Assembly (NCBI GenBank): GCA_021157815.1 | Contig: JAGGVT010000160.1 | Location: forward strand, 1-31,712 | DNA length: 31,712 nucleotides | Direction: 5' to 3' | Source of the DNA: a bacterium | GTDB lineage: Bacteria > JAJVIF01 > JAGGVT01 | Shown here: one piece after another, positions 15,478 to 23,837 of the stretch | How the letters are laid out: each line of letters begins with the position of its first letter | How positions within the stretch are numbered: position 1 is the stretch's first letter | The notes under the pieces: model-generated | What the model saw: the letters and a program-made list of their open reading frames with translations, nothing else | Told to the model about the DNA's origin: nothing | Databases searched by the model: none | Translations under genes and position numbers: made by a program

Positions 15478-15951
15478 TTAAGTATTTTCAAATGGGAGTT
15501 TTGGTTGATTAACCTGAGGTTTCTCAATTACCAGTGCAGGATTGCCTGCTATAATATTTTTTGAAAGCAGATGTTCATCAAACGTATTGAACAACTTAAT
15601 TTTATCAATCATCGCAGTAGATATATGGATTGCATCTTTTGGTTTTATACCAAAAGACCACACTATCTCACGAGCAAATTCAGCAATATGAATGGTTACA
15701 TTTTTAACTGCAATATAATCACTCCTGAAAAACAATACTACTTTATCCTTATCCTTGACAGGAATGGGTGATTTGCCTTTAATGTAAAGAACCTCAGCAA
15801 TTGTAAGAGCTGAGGTAACAATCATTATATTTCCTTCTTTAGCCTCTTCTAAAACAGTTTTGCAAAGATCTTTTTTATCAGACTCACCTTTTAACATACC
15901 CAAAAAGCAATCTGAATCCCAGTATCTGATTTCCTTTTGAACTTTTTTCAC
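15478..15951 (-). CDS. PIN-domain ribonuclease (VapC-like toxin candidate)
   Basis: The 157-residue protein is a single PIN domain, the usual size for VapC-type toxins. The acidic residues that hold the metal are in place: Asp12/Asp14 in YWDSDCF, Glu53 in LTIAEVL, Asp106 in KPKDAIHI and Asp125 in NTFDEHLL. VapC toxins cut specific tRNA or rRNA. The start is a GTG whose G is the last base of the preceding gene's TAG, so translation is coupled to that gene. This tight arrangement with an upstream partner is typical of toxin-antitoxin pairs, although the partner is not a known antitoxin type. The pair looks more AT-rich than its neighbours, hinting at transfer. Confidence 0.85.
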   Translation of the reverse strand: MKKVQKEIRYWDSDCFLGMLKGESDKKDLCKTVLEEAKEGNIMIVTSALTIAEVLYIKGKSPIPVKDKDKVVLFFRSDYIAVKNVTIHIAEFAREIVWSFGIKPKDAIHISTAMIDKIKLFNTFDEHLLSKNIIAGNPALVIEKPQVNQPKLPFENT

Positions 15952-16691
15952 TAATAATTCTCCAGAATACCAATTACACTGTGGAAATCAGGAATATCAT
16001 CCGCTTCTGGGAAAGGAATGACATTATCAACTGTAATACTGACTGGGGTTCCATCCTTTTTATATCTGATGTCTCCAAAAACCTCTATTCGCTTTCCAAA
16101 TAATTTAAACATACTACTAAGCTTGTTCTCATCTATCCAACATCTTATAGCTTTATCCCAAACAGGTTCATATAATACAAAATGAGGTTTTTCTCTCATA
16201 CTAATTGTGTGCAACCAACCTTCGACAGAACCGTAAGCTTGCCCTGCTCTCAAAATCTCCTTTGTGTGTTCGATTATATTGTTTGTGATGTTTACTGGCT
16301 TAGATCGTCCTAAAATTGAAATAGATAAATCTGTTCCTTTGCTTTTTCCCAAAATCCCTGCCAGTTGTTGAGCATGCCTGATCGCCTTATCAGAAAAATA
16401 TCTTGGTTCCTCAATTTTTTCTTCGAGTATTCTTAATCCTTGCTGGACAGAGTCTTTTACTAATTCCACTTTTCGAGCCTTACAATCCTGGTGTTGTTTA
16501 AAAACAACTTCAGTGCTACCTTCGCGAACCTGAATAATCCATTTTATTAACGATTCATCTTCACATATTTCCTCTGTCACTGCTTTAATAATTTTGAAAA
16601 ACTCATTTACGCCATCAATAAATACTTCAGGCAACAAATCATGCCCTTCAAACTTGATAGTCAATTCATTATTTTTGTCCTTGGATTGCAT
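15951..16691 (-). CDS. Unrecognised protein coupled to the PIN gene, possible antitoxin
   Basis: I do not recognise a named family. The protein has 246 residues from the ATG at 16691 (247 if the adjacent GTG at 16694 is used). It has no signal peptide, membrane segment or visible DNA-binding motif. The N-terminal half is charged and helical (LRILEEKIEEPRYFSDKAIR). The C-terminal half is beta-rich, with KRIEVFGDIRYKKDGTPVSI and IPFPEADDIPDF near the end. It is far larger than usual VapB antitoxins, which are about 70-90 residues. Its stop codon overlaps the PIN gene start by one base. No Shine-Dalgarno is seen; a TAAAAT lies nine bases before the ATG, so it may be leaderless. Confidence 0.7.
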   Translation of the reverse strand: MQSKDKNNELTIKFEGHDLLPEVFIDGVNEFFKIIKAVTEEICEDESLIKWIIQVREGSTEVVFKQHQDCKARKVELVKDSVQQGLRILEEKIEEPRYFSDKAIRHAQQLAGILGKSKGTDLSISILGRSKPVNITNNIIEHTKEILRAGQAYGSVEGWLHTISMREKPHFVLYEPVWDKAIRCWIDENKLSSMFKLFGKRIEVFGDIRYKKDGTPVSITVDNVIPFPEADDIPDFHSVIGILENY

Positions 16692-16700
16692 CACATTAAT

Positions 16701-16706
16701 ATTTTA
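16701..16706 (-). promoter_or_regulatory. Possible -10 box of the PIN cassette
   Basis: TAAAAT on the minus strand ends nine bases before the ATG at 16691. This matches the spacing seen at four other genes in the window that lack a Shine-Dalgarno. The -35 region at the normal distance (TTATCT) is weak. Confidence 0.35.
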
Positions 16707-16917
16707 ACTCATTTAGAATGAAAAGATAAGGGGCTTTCGATATATTACTCCCGTTTTTAATATTTGCTTATCACTAAATAACATTGGCTATCTTGATTAT
16801 ATCTTGAACATTGAATGCTTGTTGTTTTCCAAACCCGTTTAATTATCACTCGCTAGCATACCGTTCCTACCTCCTAGCTCTCTTGTCGTGAGTACCCGTA
16901 ATTTCAACAACCTACCC

Positions 16918-18207
16918 TTACCCACTCCGAATCTGCGCCCTAACCAGCACTACCCCTATCGCCAGAAACACAAGCGCGAACGCAATCAGCATTCCGAACT
17001 GGGGCAACATACCCATTAGGCCCTGGTGCTGCCAGAATACGTTGTGGAAGCCGTCAACCGCCCATGTTACAGGCGAGATGACTCCAATTTGCAGAAGTAT
17101 TTTCGGCATGATGAAACGCGGCACCATCGCGCCGCCGATCGCTGAAAGCGCGATTATAACAAGCGGAGCGAGGCTTCCAATCTGCTCCTCTGATTTCGCG
17201 ATTCCCGCCAGCATTACACCCAGCCCGCTTGCCATGAGTGATGTAGCGAATGCCATGAGGAATAGCTGTCCGGGATATGACCATATTTCCAGTTTAAAAA
17301 CGATCCAGCCGAAAATCAGCATGAAATAAACCTGAATCAGGCCGGTTGTCATGAGTCCGAGCAGTTTTGCCGCCATGATTCCCTCTACGCTTAACGGCGA
17401 TGTCAACAGGCGTTTGAGAGTTCCGCTTTGCTTTTCACGCAACAGCGTACCCGCGCCGAATGAGATTCCGAATAGAAGGAACATGACCATCGCGCTGACA
17501 ACGGATTGCACGTACCCCGCGGATGAACTTATATCCTGGCCCACTACCTGTTCGCTTGATATTTTAATCGGCAAATCATCGAACATGGCATCCATTGATT
17601 GCGCGCCGGATTTTTTGTCGGAATTATCCTTATCTGTTTTAGCGCTTCCCATCTGCGGAACGATGTATTTATCAATATAGAATCTCGCGACTTTTATATT
17701 CTCCTCGCTTTCACCCTGTTGCCTGAGAAGTTTTTCAATCATGTTGGGCATGAAGTATTCACCGATATCAGCCGTGAATAGCATTTCCTGCATCTTGCCC
17801 TGAATCAAACCGTTTTCGAGTTGGTTGGAGGGGTCGTAAATCAGTTTCAAATCGGCATCGTCGCCGGCGATTACCTTATCCCCGAAACCGGTGGGAATAA
17901 TCAGCGCCACGGAACGCTTTCCGCTTTTGACGTGTTTGTATGCCTCCTCCTGAGTAACTTCCTTCAATATGAGAACGTCATCATCGCCAACCGCTTTCAC
18001 AATCTTTCCGCTGATTTCAGATTTATCGTTGTCGGCGACATCAAAATAGATTTCAAGATCCTCAATGATGCTGCCGCTCCCGCCGCCGAAAGTAAATCCG
18101 AAAATTAAAGCCATCAAGACAGGGACAATAAATGACATAATCACAGCGCCCCTGTCGGAGAAAAACAGTTTCATATCCTTGATATAGAGGTTAAACAGAG
18201 GACCCAT
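16918..18207 (-). CDS. ABC-2 type exporter permease
   Basis: The 429-residue membrane protein has the ABC-2 layout: one N-terminal membrane helix (about residues 20-42), a large extracytoplasmic domain (about 45-225), then five or six helices to the end. The block LLREKQSGTLKRLLTSPLS is the usual cytoplasmic coupling stretch of the ABC-2/YhgE-NatB group. Together with the ATPase encoded just upstream it should form an exporter; drugs, sodium, lipids or peptides are possible substrates and none is indicated. Its ATG shares one base with the ATPase stop (TGATG), so the two are translationally coupled. Confidence 0.9.
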   Translation of the reverse strand: MGPLFNLYIKDMKLFFSDRGAVIMSFIVPVLMALIFGFTFGGGSGSIIEDLEIYFDVADNDKSEISGKIVKAVGDDDVLILKEVTQEEAYKHVKSGKRSVALIIPTGFGDKVIAGDDADLKLIYDPSNQLENGLIQGKMQEMLFTADIGEYFMPNMIEKLLRQQGESEENIKVARFYIDKYIVPQMGSAKTDKDNSDKKSGAQSMDAMFDDLPIKISSEQVVGQDISSSAGYVQSVVSAMVMFLLFGISFGAGTLLREKQSGTLKRLLTSPLSVEGIMAAKLLGLMTTGLIQVYFMLIFGWIVFKLEIWSYPGQLFLMAFATSLMASGLGVMLAGIAKSEEQIGSLAPLVIIALSAIGGAMVPRFIMPKILLQIGVISPVTWAVDGFHNVFWQHQGLMGMLPQFGMLIAFALVFLAIGVVLVRAQIRSG

Positions 18208-19151
18208 CAGTCGCGAAGCTCCTTTCCTGTGAGATGCAGGAACACGGTTTCGAGATTCGGCTTGCGAATTGTCGCGCTGGTTATATCACAATTTTTGGAT
18301 GTAATCGAATTCATAATTTTTTGGAGTTTCGCCCCGCCATTCGCGGTTTGAATAATGAGCCTGCCGTCAATGAATTCAACCGTGCCGTCATCGACAATCT
18401 GCTTTAAATCACCATCCGAAAGCGCGCCCTGAATTTCAAGTTCGATAACGTCCTTTTCGCCGATGATATCTATGAGTTCGTCAACAGTGCCTTTCGCGAT
18501 AATCCGCCCCTGATCGATTATCGCTATATGTTTGCATAACCGTTCAGCTTCATCCATGTAGTGCGTTGTGTATAGAATAGTCATGCCGTCGTTCGCAAGA
18601 TTTTCTACGAGATCGTAAATCAGATTTCTGGATTGCGGATCAATCCCGACCGTAGGCTCATCCATCATAACAATTTCAGGTTTGTGGATTATTCCGGCTG
18701 CCAGGTTTAATCGTCGTTTCATGCCTCCGCTGTATGTTTTAGCTCTATCATTCCTGCGGTCATGCAATCCGGTGAATTCCAGCAGTTCATTCGCGCGACT
18801 ATCCAGATCAGAGCCTTTCAAGCCGAAAAGGGAGCCGAAGAATTTCAGGTTCGCGATTCCGGACAGATTTTCATAGATGGCAAGTTCCTGCGGCACGATT
18901 CCGATTTTACGCTTGAACTCATACGATGCGGGATTGAGCGGTTCACTGTCGATGAAAATCTCACCGCCATCGATTTGATGAAGCCCTAGAATTGCCAGTA
19001 TCAACGTGCTTTTACCAGCACCGTTGGGCCCGAGTAAACCAAACACGCAATTCGCGGGAATTCTGAGTTCAGCGCCGTTTAACGCGGTGATGTCGCCAAA
19101 CCGCTTAACTACATTTTTAGCCTCAATACGATATTCAGTCGATGCGCCCAT
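18207..19151 (-). CDS. ABC transporter ATP-binding protein
   Basis: This is the ATPase of the exporter whose permease follows. All motifs are present (numbering from the ATG at 19151): Walker A GPNGAGKST at 41-49, signature SGGMK at 141-145, Walker B IVMMDEP at 160-166, and the H-loop TTHYMDEAE. The C-terminal 80 residues are the extra domain common in ABC-2 drug and sodium exporter ATPases. The frame is open to 19169, but GGGAGG lies just upstream of the ATG at 19151, giving 314 residues. It overlaps the end of rnhB by 17 bases, so it may be co-transcribed with it. Confidence 0.92.
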   Translation of the reverse strand: MGASTEYRIEAKNVVKRFGDITALNGAELRIPANCVFGLLGPNGAGKSTLILAILGLHQIDGGEIFIDSEPLNPASYEFKRKIGIVPQELAIYENLSGIANLKFFGSLFGLKGSDLDSRANELLEFTGLHDRRNDRAKTYSGGMKRRLNLAAGIIHKPEIVMMDEPTVGIDPQSRNLIYDLVENLANDGMTILYTTHYMDEAERLCKHIAIIDQGRIIAKGTVDELIDIIGEKDVIELEIQGALSDGDLKQIVDDGTVEFIDGRLIIQTANGGAKLQKIMNSITSKNCDITSATIRKPNLETVFLHLTGKELRD

Positions 19152-19782
19152 ATTCCCTCCCATTCTCAAGCGCTTTTTTCACAGGTGCGAAACTTCGTCG
19201 ATGATATTTTGTCGCACCGAATTTCATCAATGCCTCGAAATGTTTTTTCGTTGGGTATCCGAAATGGCTGCTGAATCCGAATTCGGGAAATTCATCCGCA
19301 AGTTTGAGCATGTACCTGTCGCGCGTAACTTTCGCAATTATACTGGCAGCCGCTATCGATGCGCTTTTCGTATCACCTTTCACGATTTGCACCTGCGGTT
19401 GGAGTCCGTGCACCGGACGGTTGCCATCGACCAGATAAATCGCGTTTTCCTCGTTCAGTTCTTTCGACGCCTTGAACATGCCAAAAAGCGCCGCATTCAG
19501 AATGTTGATTCTGTCTATCGTTGCGACATCGATAATCGCGACCGCCCATTTAATCGCGCCAGCGGTGATGCGGTCATAAAGCAATTCTCTTTTTTGCGGT
19601 CTGAGTTTTTTTGAATCGTCGATGCCGTCGATTGGATTGTCCAAATCGAGAATACAAGCCGCGGAAACCACAGGCCCCGCAAGCGGCCCTCGCCCAGCCT
19701 CATCAAGCCCGACAACGACTGCGCCGTTTTGCGCGTAATGGCGGTCGAATTCGTAATGCGGATATCTCGCGGATGAAATCAC
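19135..19782 (-). CDS. rnhB: Ribonuclease HII
   Basis: RNase HII removes ribonucleotides from DNA and RNA from RNA/DNA hybrids. From the GTG at 19782 the protein has 215 residues. The active site is complete: Asp27-Glu28 in GLDEAGRGPLAGPV, Asp119 in YLVDGN and Asp155 in VTRDRYM. The start is uncertain. The frame is open to an ATG at 19935, but that part runs through the repeat element at 19837-19993 and is unlike RnhB. GTG 19782 gives a normal N-terminus (ISSARYPHYEFDRHYAQNG); a TTG at 19809 is the other choice. Neither has a good Shine-Dalgarno. Confidence 0.9.
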   Translation of the reverse strand: MISSARYPHYEFDRHYAQNGAVVVGLDEAGRGPLAGPVVSAACILDLDNPIDGIDDSKKLRPQKRELLYDRITAGAIKWAVAIIDVATIDRINILNAALFGMFKASKELNEENAIYLVDGNRPVHGLQPQVQIVKGDTKSASIAAASIIAKVTRDRYMLKLADEFPEFGFSSHFGYPTKKHFEALMKFGATKYHRRSFAPVKKALENGREYGRID

Positions 19783-19836
19783 AGGTTCGCCCGATATGAT
19801 AATGCACAAACGCGCGTCGGGCAAATACAAGTTAGG

Positions 19837-19993
19837 CTCGTAGCGCTGGCGTCCCGGGGTTCCGCATAGATAGCCGCTTCCCCGGCATGCCTGATTCACC
19901 TTATAGATAATTGTTTCTTTAGTTCGGGACGGCATGACCGGGTTACGGGAAAAATAGGCTTTTTCAACAGCCCCGGGACGCCAGCGCTACGAG
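19837..19993. repeat. Inverted-repeat element, GTAGCGCTGGCGTCCC type, copy 2
   Basis: The 157-bp element has perfect 23-base inverted ends: CTCGTAGCGCTGGCGTCCC then GGGG at the left, inverse at 19971-19993. It shares its outer 16 bases with the element at 7243-7318, but the interior is different and longer. It lies about 55 bases upstream of the likely rnhB start and carries an open frame joined to rnhB. Confidence 0.88.
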
Positions 19994-20094
19994 AATGCAA
20001 GGGAAAATGATAGAATATTCGCGTGAACCTATTACAGGCGCTCGCGTGTCTATATGATATACATGTATACTCGCATACACGTTGAGTGTTTTGA

Positions 20095-20544
20095 GTGTGT
20101 GTACTAACCAAACTACAGGATGTCGTTTTGCTGGTAATCATTAGCATACCGCTTAGCTTTTTCATCTACGTGATTTTCTCATGGGCAATCGCGGGACCGA
20201 TGGCTGGCATGTATTCATACGGGCAGGAGCAGATTGGCGTGATTACAGCATTTGCACTTCTTGTGATTTTTTCTTTTATCTCAGGATTCCTCGGCGGATA
20301 CATCTCACGTGAGCGGATTGGCCCGCTTTTCGGCGGGATAATCACCGCGATTTATATCCTGAGCTACAACGACGGCACCCTGATAAGCAAAGCGATTTTT
20401 TACGCTCCGTACGCAACGCTTGGTTCTGATGATGTCCTTCTGGGCATCTCCAGTATTCTCTTCTTCTTCCTCTGGGGAGGGAAACTCGGGGAACAGTATG
20501 GCTTTCGAAAAGACAGAAGCCGACTGCTCCCCGAAGGTGTATAG
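20095..20544 (+). CDS. Small polytopic membrane protein
   Basis: The frame encodes up to 149 residues with about four membrane segments: residues about 10-35, 45-70, 78-92 and 112-127. A glycine-rich stretch SGFLGGYISRERIGPLFGGI lies between the second and third. No family is recognised. The start is uncertain: GTG at 20095, or TTG at 20128 with AGGA seven bases upstream, which would begin just before the first membrane helix. It diverges from rnhB and stands alone ahead of valS. The palindrome TATACATGTATA lies about 30 bases upstream. Confidence 0.6.
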   Translation: MCVLTKLQDVVLLVIISIPLSFFIYVIFSWAIAGPMAGMYSYGQEQIGVITAFALLVIFSFISGFLGGYISRERIGPLFGGIITAIYILSYNDGTLISKAIFYAPYATLGSDDVLLGISSILFFFLWGGKLGEQYGFRKDRSRLLPEGV

Positions 20545-20624
20545 CCTCATTTTCCCCTTTTGCCAGGGATTTTAATCCCATGTCTCAAACCAACTTTCTT
20601 GATTGTTTTTTTTACATTACCCCG

Positions 20625-20652
20625 TTGGGGCAAAAACTGAATGAGGTATAAT
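20625..20652 (+). promoter_or_regulatory. valS promoter, leaderless arrangement
   Basis: TTGGGG at 20625-20630, a 16-base spacer and a perfect TATAAT at 20647-20652 precede the valS ATG at 20660 by only seven bases. Transcription would then start at or beside the ATG, with no room for a Shine-Dalgarno. Confidence 0.6.
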
Positions 20653-20659
20653 ACGCATC

Positions 20660-23389
20660 ATGAAAAATCATAAACGGCCTGATAAAGCAAGCATTATGGA
20701 ACGCGCCTACGACCCGGCTGAGGTCGAGAAGGACTGGTATGAATTCTGGGAAAGCGGCGGTTATTTCGCCACGACAGGAGAGGGAAAGAAATTCAGCATG
20801 GTAATACCGCCTCCTAATGTTACAGGTGATCTGCATATCGGCCATGCGCTGAATCTGGGACTTCCCGATGTTATCATTCGCTACAAGCGCATGTGCGGAT
20901 TCGATACGCTGTGGCTTCCCGGTGTGGATCATGCGGGAATCGCGACGCAGACAGTCGTGGAGCGAAAACTTCTCGAAAAGGGGATTAAAAAAGAGGAACT
21001 CGGGCGTGAGAAATTCCTGGAGGAAGTCTGGAAATGGAAAGACTCGGCGTATGACTATATAACGAACCAGATGCGAAAAATGGGATTCAGCGTTGACTGG
21101 TCGCGCGAGCGATTCACACTCGATCCCGGACTGGCGCGCGCGGTGCGTGAGGTTTTCGTGCGCCTGTATGAAAAAGGCTGGATTTATCGGGGAACGTACA
21201 TGGTGAACTGGTGTCCGGTCTGCCAGACTGTCCTCAGCGATCTTGAGGTCGAACATGTAGATATCGAGGGTGGTTTGTACGACATCACTTATCCGCTTGA
21301 GGGCGGCGATGGCAATACGGGCATTACTGTCGCGACAACGCGCCCTGAAACAATGCTGGCGGATACTGCGGTTGCGGTTAATCCGAACGATAAGCGTTAT
21401 AAAAAATTGATTGGCAAGAATGTAATTCTTCCTCTGATGGATAAACCGATTCCAATTATCGCGGATGATTATGTCGATATCGAATTCGGAACCGGCGCGT
21501 TGAAAATCACTCCGGCGCATGATCCGAACGACTATGAGGTCGGGCTTCGGCACAATCTGGATGCGCCAATCGCAATCGGCAAGGATGGGAATATAACCGA
21601 CATTCATTCTAAATATCAGGGAATGGACAGGTATAAAGCGCGAGAGGAAATTCTTAAAGACCTGAAAGAGCTTGGACTGCTTGGGAAAATCGAGAAATTC
21701 ACTCACGCGGTGGGACATCATGACCGGTGCAAAAACGAGATAGAACCGTACATCTCGACACAGTGGTTCGTGAAAATGGATGAGTATGTCAAACCCGCGA
21801 TTGAGATTGTCCGCGACGGCAGGTTGAAACTCATCTCGGACAGGTGGTCGAAAGTTTATCTCGACTGGCTTGAGAATATTCACGACTGGTGCATCAGCCG
21901 CCAGTTGTGGTGGGGGCATCGCATCCCGGCGTTCTATTGCGATGACTGCAATGAGATTATTGTCGCGCGTGAGGACCCGTCAGAATGCCCGAAATGCGGA
22001 TCGAAAAATATCCGCCAGGATGAGGATGTGCTCGATACATGGTTCTCAAGCGCTCTCTGGCCGTTCAGTACAATGGGCTGGCCGGATGAAACCGATGATT
22101 TAAAGCGATATTACCCTACTGATTTGTTAATCACCGGCTACGATATTATTTTCTTCTGGGTCGCGCGGATGGCGTGGAGCGCAATGGAATTCATGGGCGA
22201 TGTTCCGTTCCACGAATGTTTCATCCACGGTCTTGTCAGGGATGAACACGGCAAGAAGATGTCGAAATCAACCGGAAACGCTGTTGACCCGCTTGAGACA
22301 ATCGCGGAATTCGGATGCGACACTCTCAGGTTCACGCTCACAAGTTTGACTTTCAGGGGCAAGCAGGATATCAGCCTCGGGCGGGACAAGCTGCAGTCGA
22401 GCAGGTTTTTCATGAACAAACTGTGGAACGCGGCGAAGTTCGTTTTAATGAATCTCGAAAAGCCGTTCAATGCTGAAAAGCTGGACGATATCGAGAAGGA
22501 AATCAAGGGATTGAAAAAAGGCGGGCAGCTGAATATCGCGGATGAGTACATTCTCGACAAGTATTACACTGCGGTTAAAAAAGCGACAAATGAACTTGAT
22601 CGTTATAATTTCGGTGAATATACCTCGACACTCTACCAGTTTTTCTGGGATGAATTTTGCGACTGGTACATAGAATGCGCGAAAACACCGCTACGGTTAA
22701 GCGGTGCGAACCAAAAACACGCGCGCTTTATTCTGCAGATGATTCTAATGCGAATGCTGCAGATCCTTCATCCCGCGATGCCATTTATCACGGAAGAAAT
22801 ATGGCTCGAATTTCCCGGACAGTACAAACCGCTGATTGTCAGCGACTGGCCCGGGGTTTACGAGCGATGCATCGATGAGCACGCTCGCGCTAAATTCGAG
22901 CAAATCAAATCGGTTGCAAGCGCGATTAGAAGTTTGCGCAAGGATATCGGTTTGAAAGATTCTGCGGAGGCGCGTGTCGCGGTGATGGCATCCGATGAGG
23001 ATTTGCACGGCCTGTTAATAAGCCAGCAGACAATGATTCGCGATTTGACCAAACTGCAATCGCTTGAAATGATGCCTGCCGGTTCGGATGATCCTGAAAA
23101 TTCAATATCACTCGAACTCGATGATGGCACTTCCGATAAGCCATCCACGAAAGTTTTTCTGTTAATCGATGACCCATCGATACTTGACACTCAAATCAAG
23201 CGTCTCGAAAAAGAGGAAGCGAAAATCGGCAAGTATGTCGAATCGCTGAAAGGCAAGCTGTCGAATCCCGGATTTGTTGATAAAGCGCCACCGGCGGTTA
23301 TTGATGCGGAGAAAGCAAAGCTGTCCAAAAGCGAAGGCGAGTTGAATATTGTGCGGGAGCGGCTCGCGAAGATGCGGGGGTTGTTGTAG
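20660..23389 (+). CDS. valS: Valyl-tRNA synthetase
   Basis: This class I synthetase charges tRNA-Val. The 909-residue length is normal. The HIGH motif is at residues 59-62 (GDLHIGHAL), the KMSKS motif at 533-537 (GKKMSKSTGN), the editing-domain block TTRPETMLADTAV near 225, and the C-terminal coiled-coil tail lies at about 840-905. A zinc-knuckle-like CX2C-X12-CX2C (C427, C430, C443, C446) sits in the catalytic half. The first ATG lies seven bases after a TATAAT, so translation may be leaderless. Met13 (MERAYDPAEVEKDW) is the other start and also lacks a Shine-Dalgarno. No T-box is seen. Confidence 0.97.
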   Translation: MKNHKRPDKASIMERAYDPAEVEKDWYEFWESGGYFATTGEGKKFSMVIPPPNVTGDLHIGHALNLGLPDVIIRYKRMCGFDTLWLPGVDHAGIATQTVVERKLLEKGIKKEELGREKFLEEVWKWKDSAYDYITNQMRKMGFSVDWSRERFTLDPGLARAVREVFVRLYEKGWIYRGTYMVNWCPVCQTVLSDLEVEHVDIEGGLYDITYPLEGGDGNTGITVATTRPETMLADTAVAVNPNDKRYKKLIGKNVILPLMDKPIPIIADDYVDIEFGTGALKITPAHDPNDYEVGLRHNLDAPIAIGKDGNITDIHSKYQGMDRYKAREEILKDLKELGLLGKIEKFTHAVGHHDRCKNEIEPYISTQWFVKMDEYVKPAIEIVRDGRLKLISDRWSKVYLDWLENIHDWCISRQLWWGHRIPAFYCDDCNEIIVAREDPSECPKCGSKNIRQDEDVLDTWFSSALWPFSTMGWPDETDDLKRYYPTDLLITGYDIIFFWVARMAWSAMEFMGDVPFHECFIHGLVRDEHGKKMSKSTGNAVDPLETIAEFGCDTLRFTLTSLTFRGKQDISLGRDKLQSSRFFMNKLWNAAKFVLMNLEKPFNAEKLDDIEKEIKGLKKGGQLNIADEYILDKYYTAVKKATNELDRYNFGEYTSTLYQFFWDEFCDWYIECAKTPLRLSGANQKHARFILQMILMRMLQILHPAMPFITEEIWLEFPGQYKPLIVSDWPGVYERCIDEHARAKFEQIKSVASAIRSLRKDIGLKDSAEARVAVMASDEDLHGLLISQQTMIRDLTKLQSLEMMPAGSDDPENSISLELDDGTSDKPSTKVFLLIDDPSILDTQIKRLEKEEAKIGKYVESLKGKLSNPGFVDKAPPAVIDAEKAKLSKSEGELNIVRERLAKMRGLL

Positions 23390-23582
23390 TGGATAAATAT
23401 TAAGCAGAGGTGCGAAAACGCAGGTGGTTGTACACGCAGAGGGATAAATCCCTCTGCTATGGGAGAATCGGAATTTGCAGCGGTTTAAGTTATTCCGCAT
23501 GGGGTTAAAACCATATGCTGTGATTTTTGTTGAAATACTTGCGTTACACAGTGTGAGGTTTTAATCTGATGCGGGAAATGAA

Positions 23583-23760
23583 ATATTGAGACCTCTGAAA
23601 AAGAAGAAATGATGCTGGTTTTATTAGTGAAAAAGAATAGATTTCTGAGGACAGACTAAAGAACCGGGTCAAGCCCGGAATGACATTGTTAAACCTGGAA
23701 TGACAGTAGTTTGTCATTCCGGCGAAAGCCGGAATCCATCCTTTTTCAGAGGTCTCATAT
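23583..23760. repeat. Middle inverted-repeat element, GAGACCTCTGAAAAA ends
   Basis: The ends GAGACCTCTGAAAAA (from 23588) and TTTTTCAGAGGTCTC (to 23756) are exact inverse copies, with ATAT flanks matching apart from one extra base. The element of about 178 bp lies inside the outer pair and encloses a further pair, so it looks like an insertion into an older element. Confidence 0.8.
23664..23737. repeat. Innermost repeat pair, GGAATGACA type
   Basis: CCGGG-TCAAG-CCCGG followed by GAATGACA faces TGTCATTCCGGCGAAAGCCGG in inverse orientation. A partial copy, CCTGGAATGACA, lies between them at about 23695. The sequence resembles the widespread short repeat containing TGTCATTCCGGCGAAAGCCG. Confidence 0.7.
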
Positions 23761-23837
23761 TAAATAGCAGGGGGATTTATCCCTCTGCTTTTCCCTAACC
23801 CTCTGCTTTTTTAATTAATCCAAACTGGAGGTGAAGC

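Larger units (their letters stand above)
23436..23788. repeat. Outer repeat pair: two GCAGAGGGAT hairpins
   Basis: GCAGAGGGA-TAAA-TCCCTCTGC at 23436-23457 is a near-perfect hairpin. A matching copy with one mismatch and loop TTTA lies at 23767-23788, in inverse orientation. They bracket the inner elements. The second copy is followed by TTTT and could end plus-strand transcription from valS. Confidence 0.75.
23390..23837. other. Intergenic region filled with nested repeats
   Basis: The 448 bases between valS and the prepilin gene hold three inverted-repeat pairs, one inside another (23436-23788, 23583-23760, 23664-23737). No gene is seen. GGAGG at the right end is the ribosome binding site of the prepilin. 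Confidence 0.7.

Noticed and set aside
20612-21919. 435-codon open frame on the minus strand
   Set aside because: It lies opposite valS, whose frame is certain. The product has no recognisable domain and the frame has no ribosome binding site; it is a by-product of the valS codon pattern.
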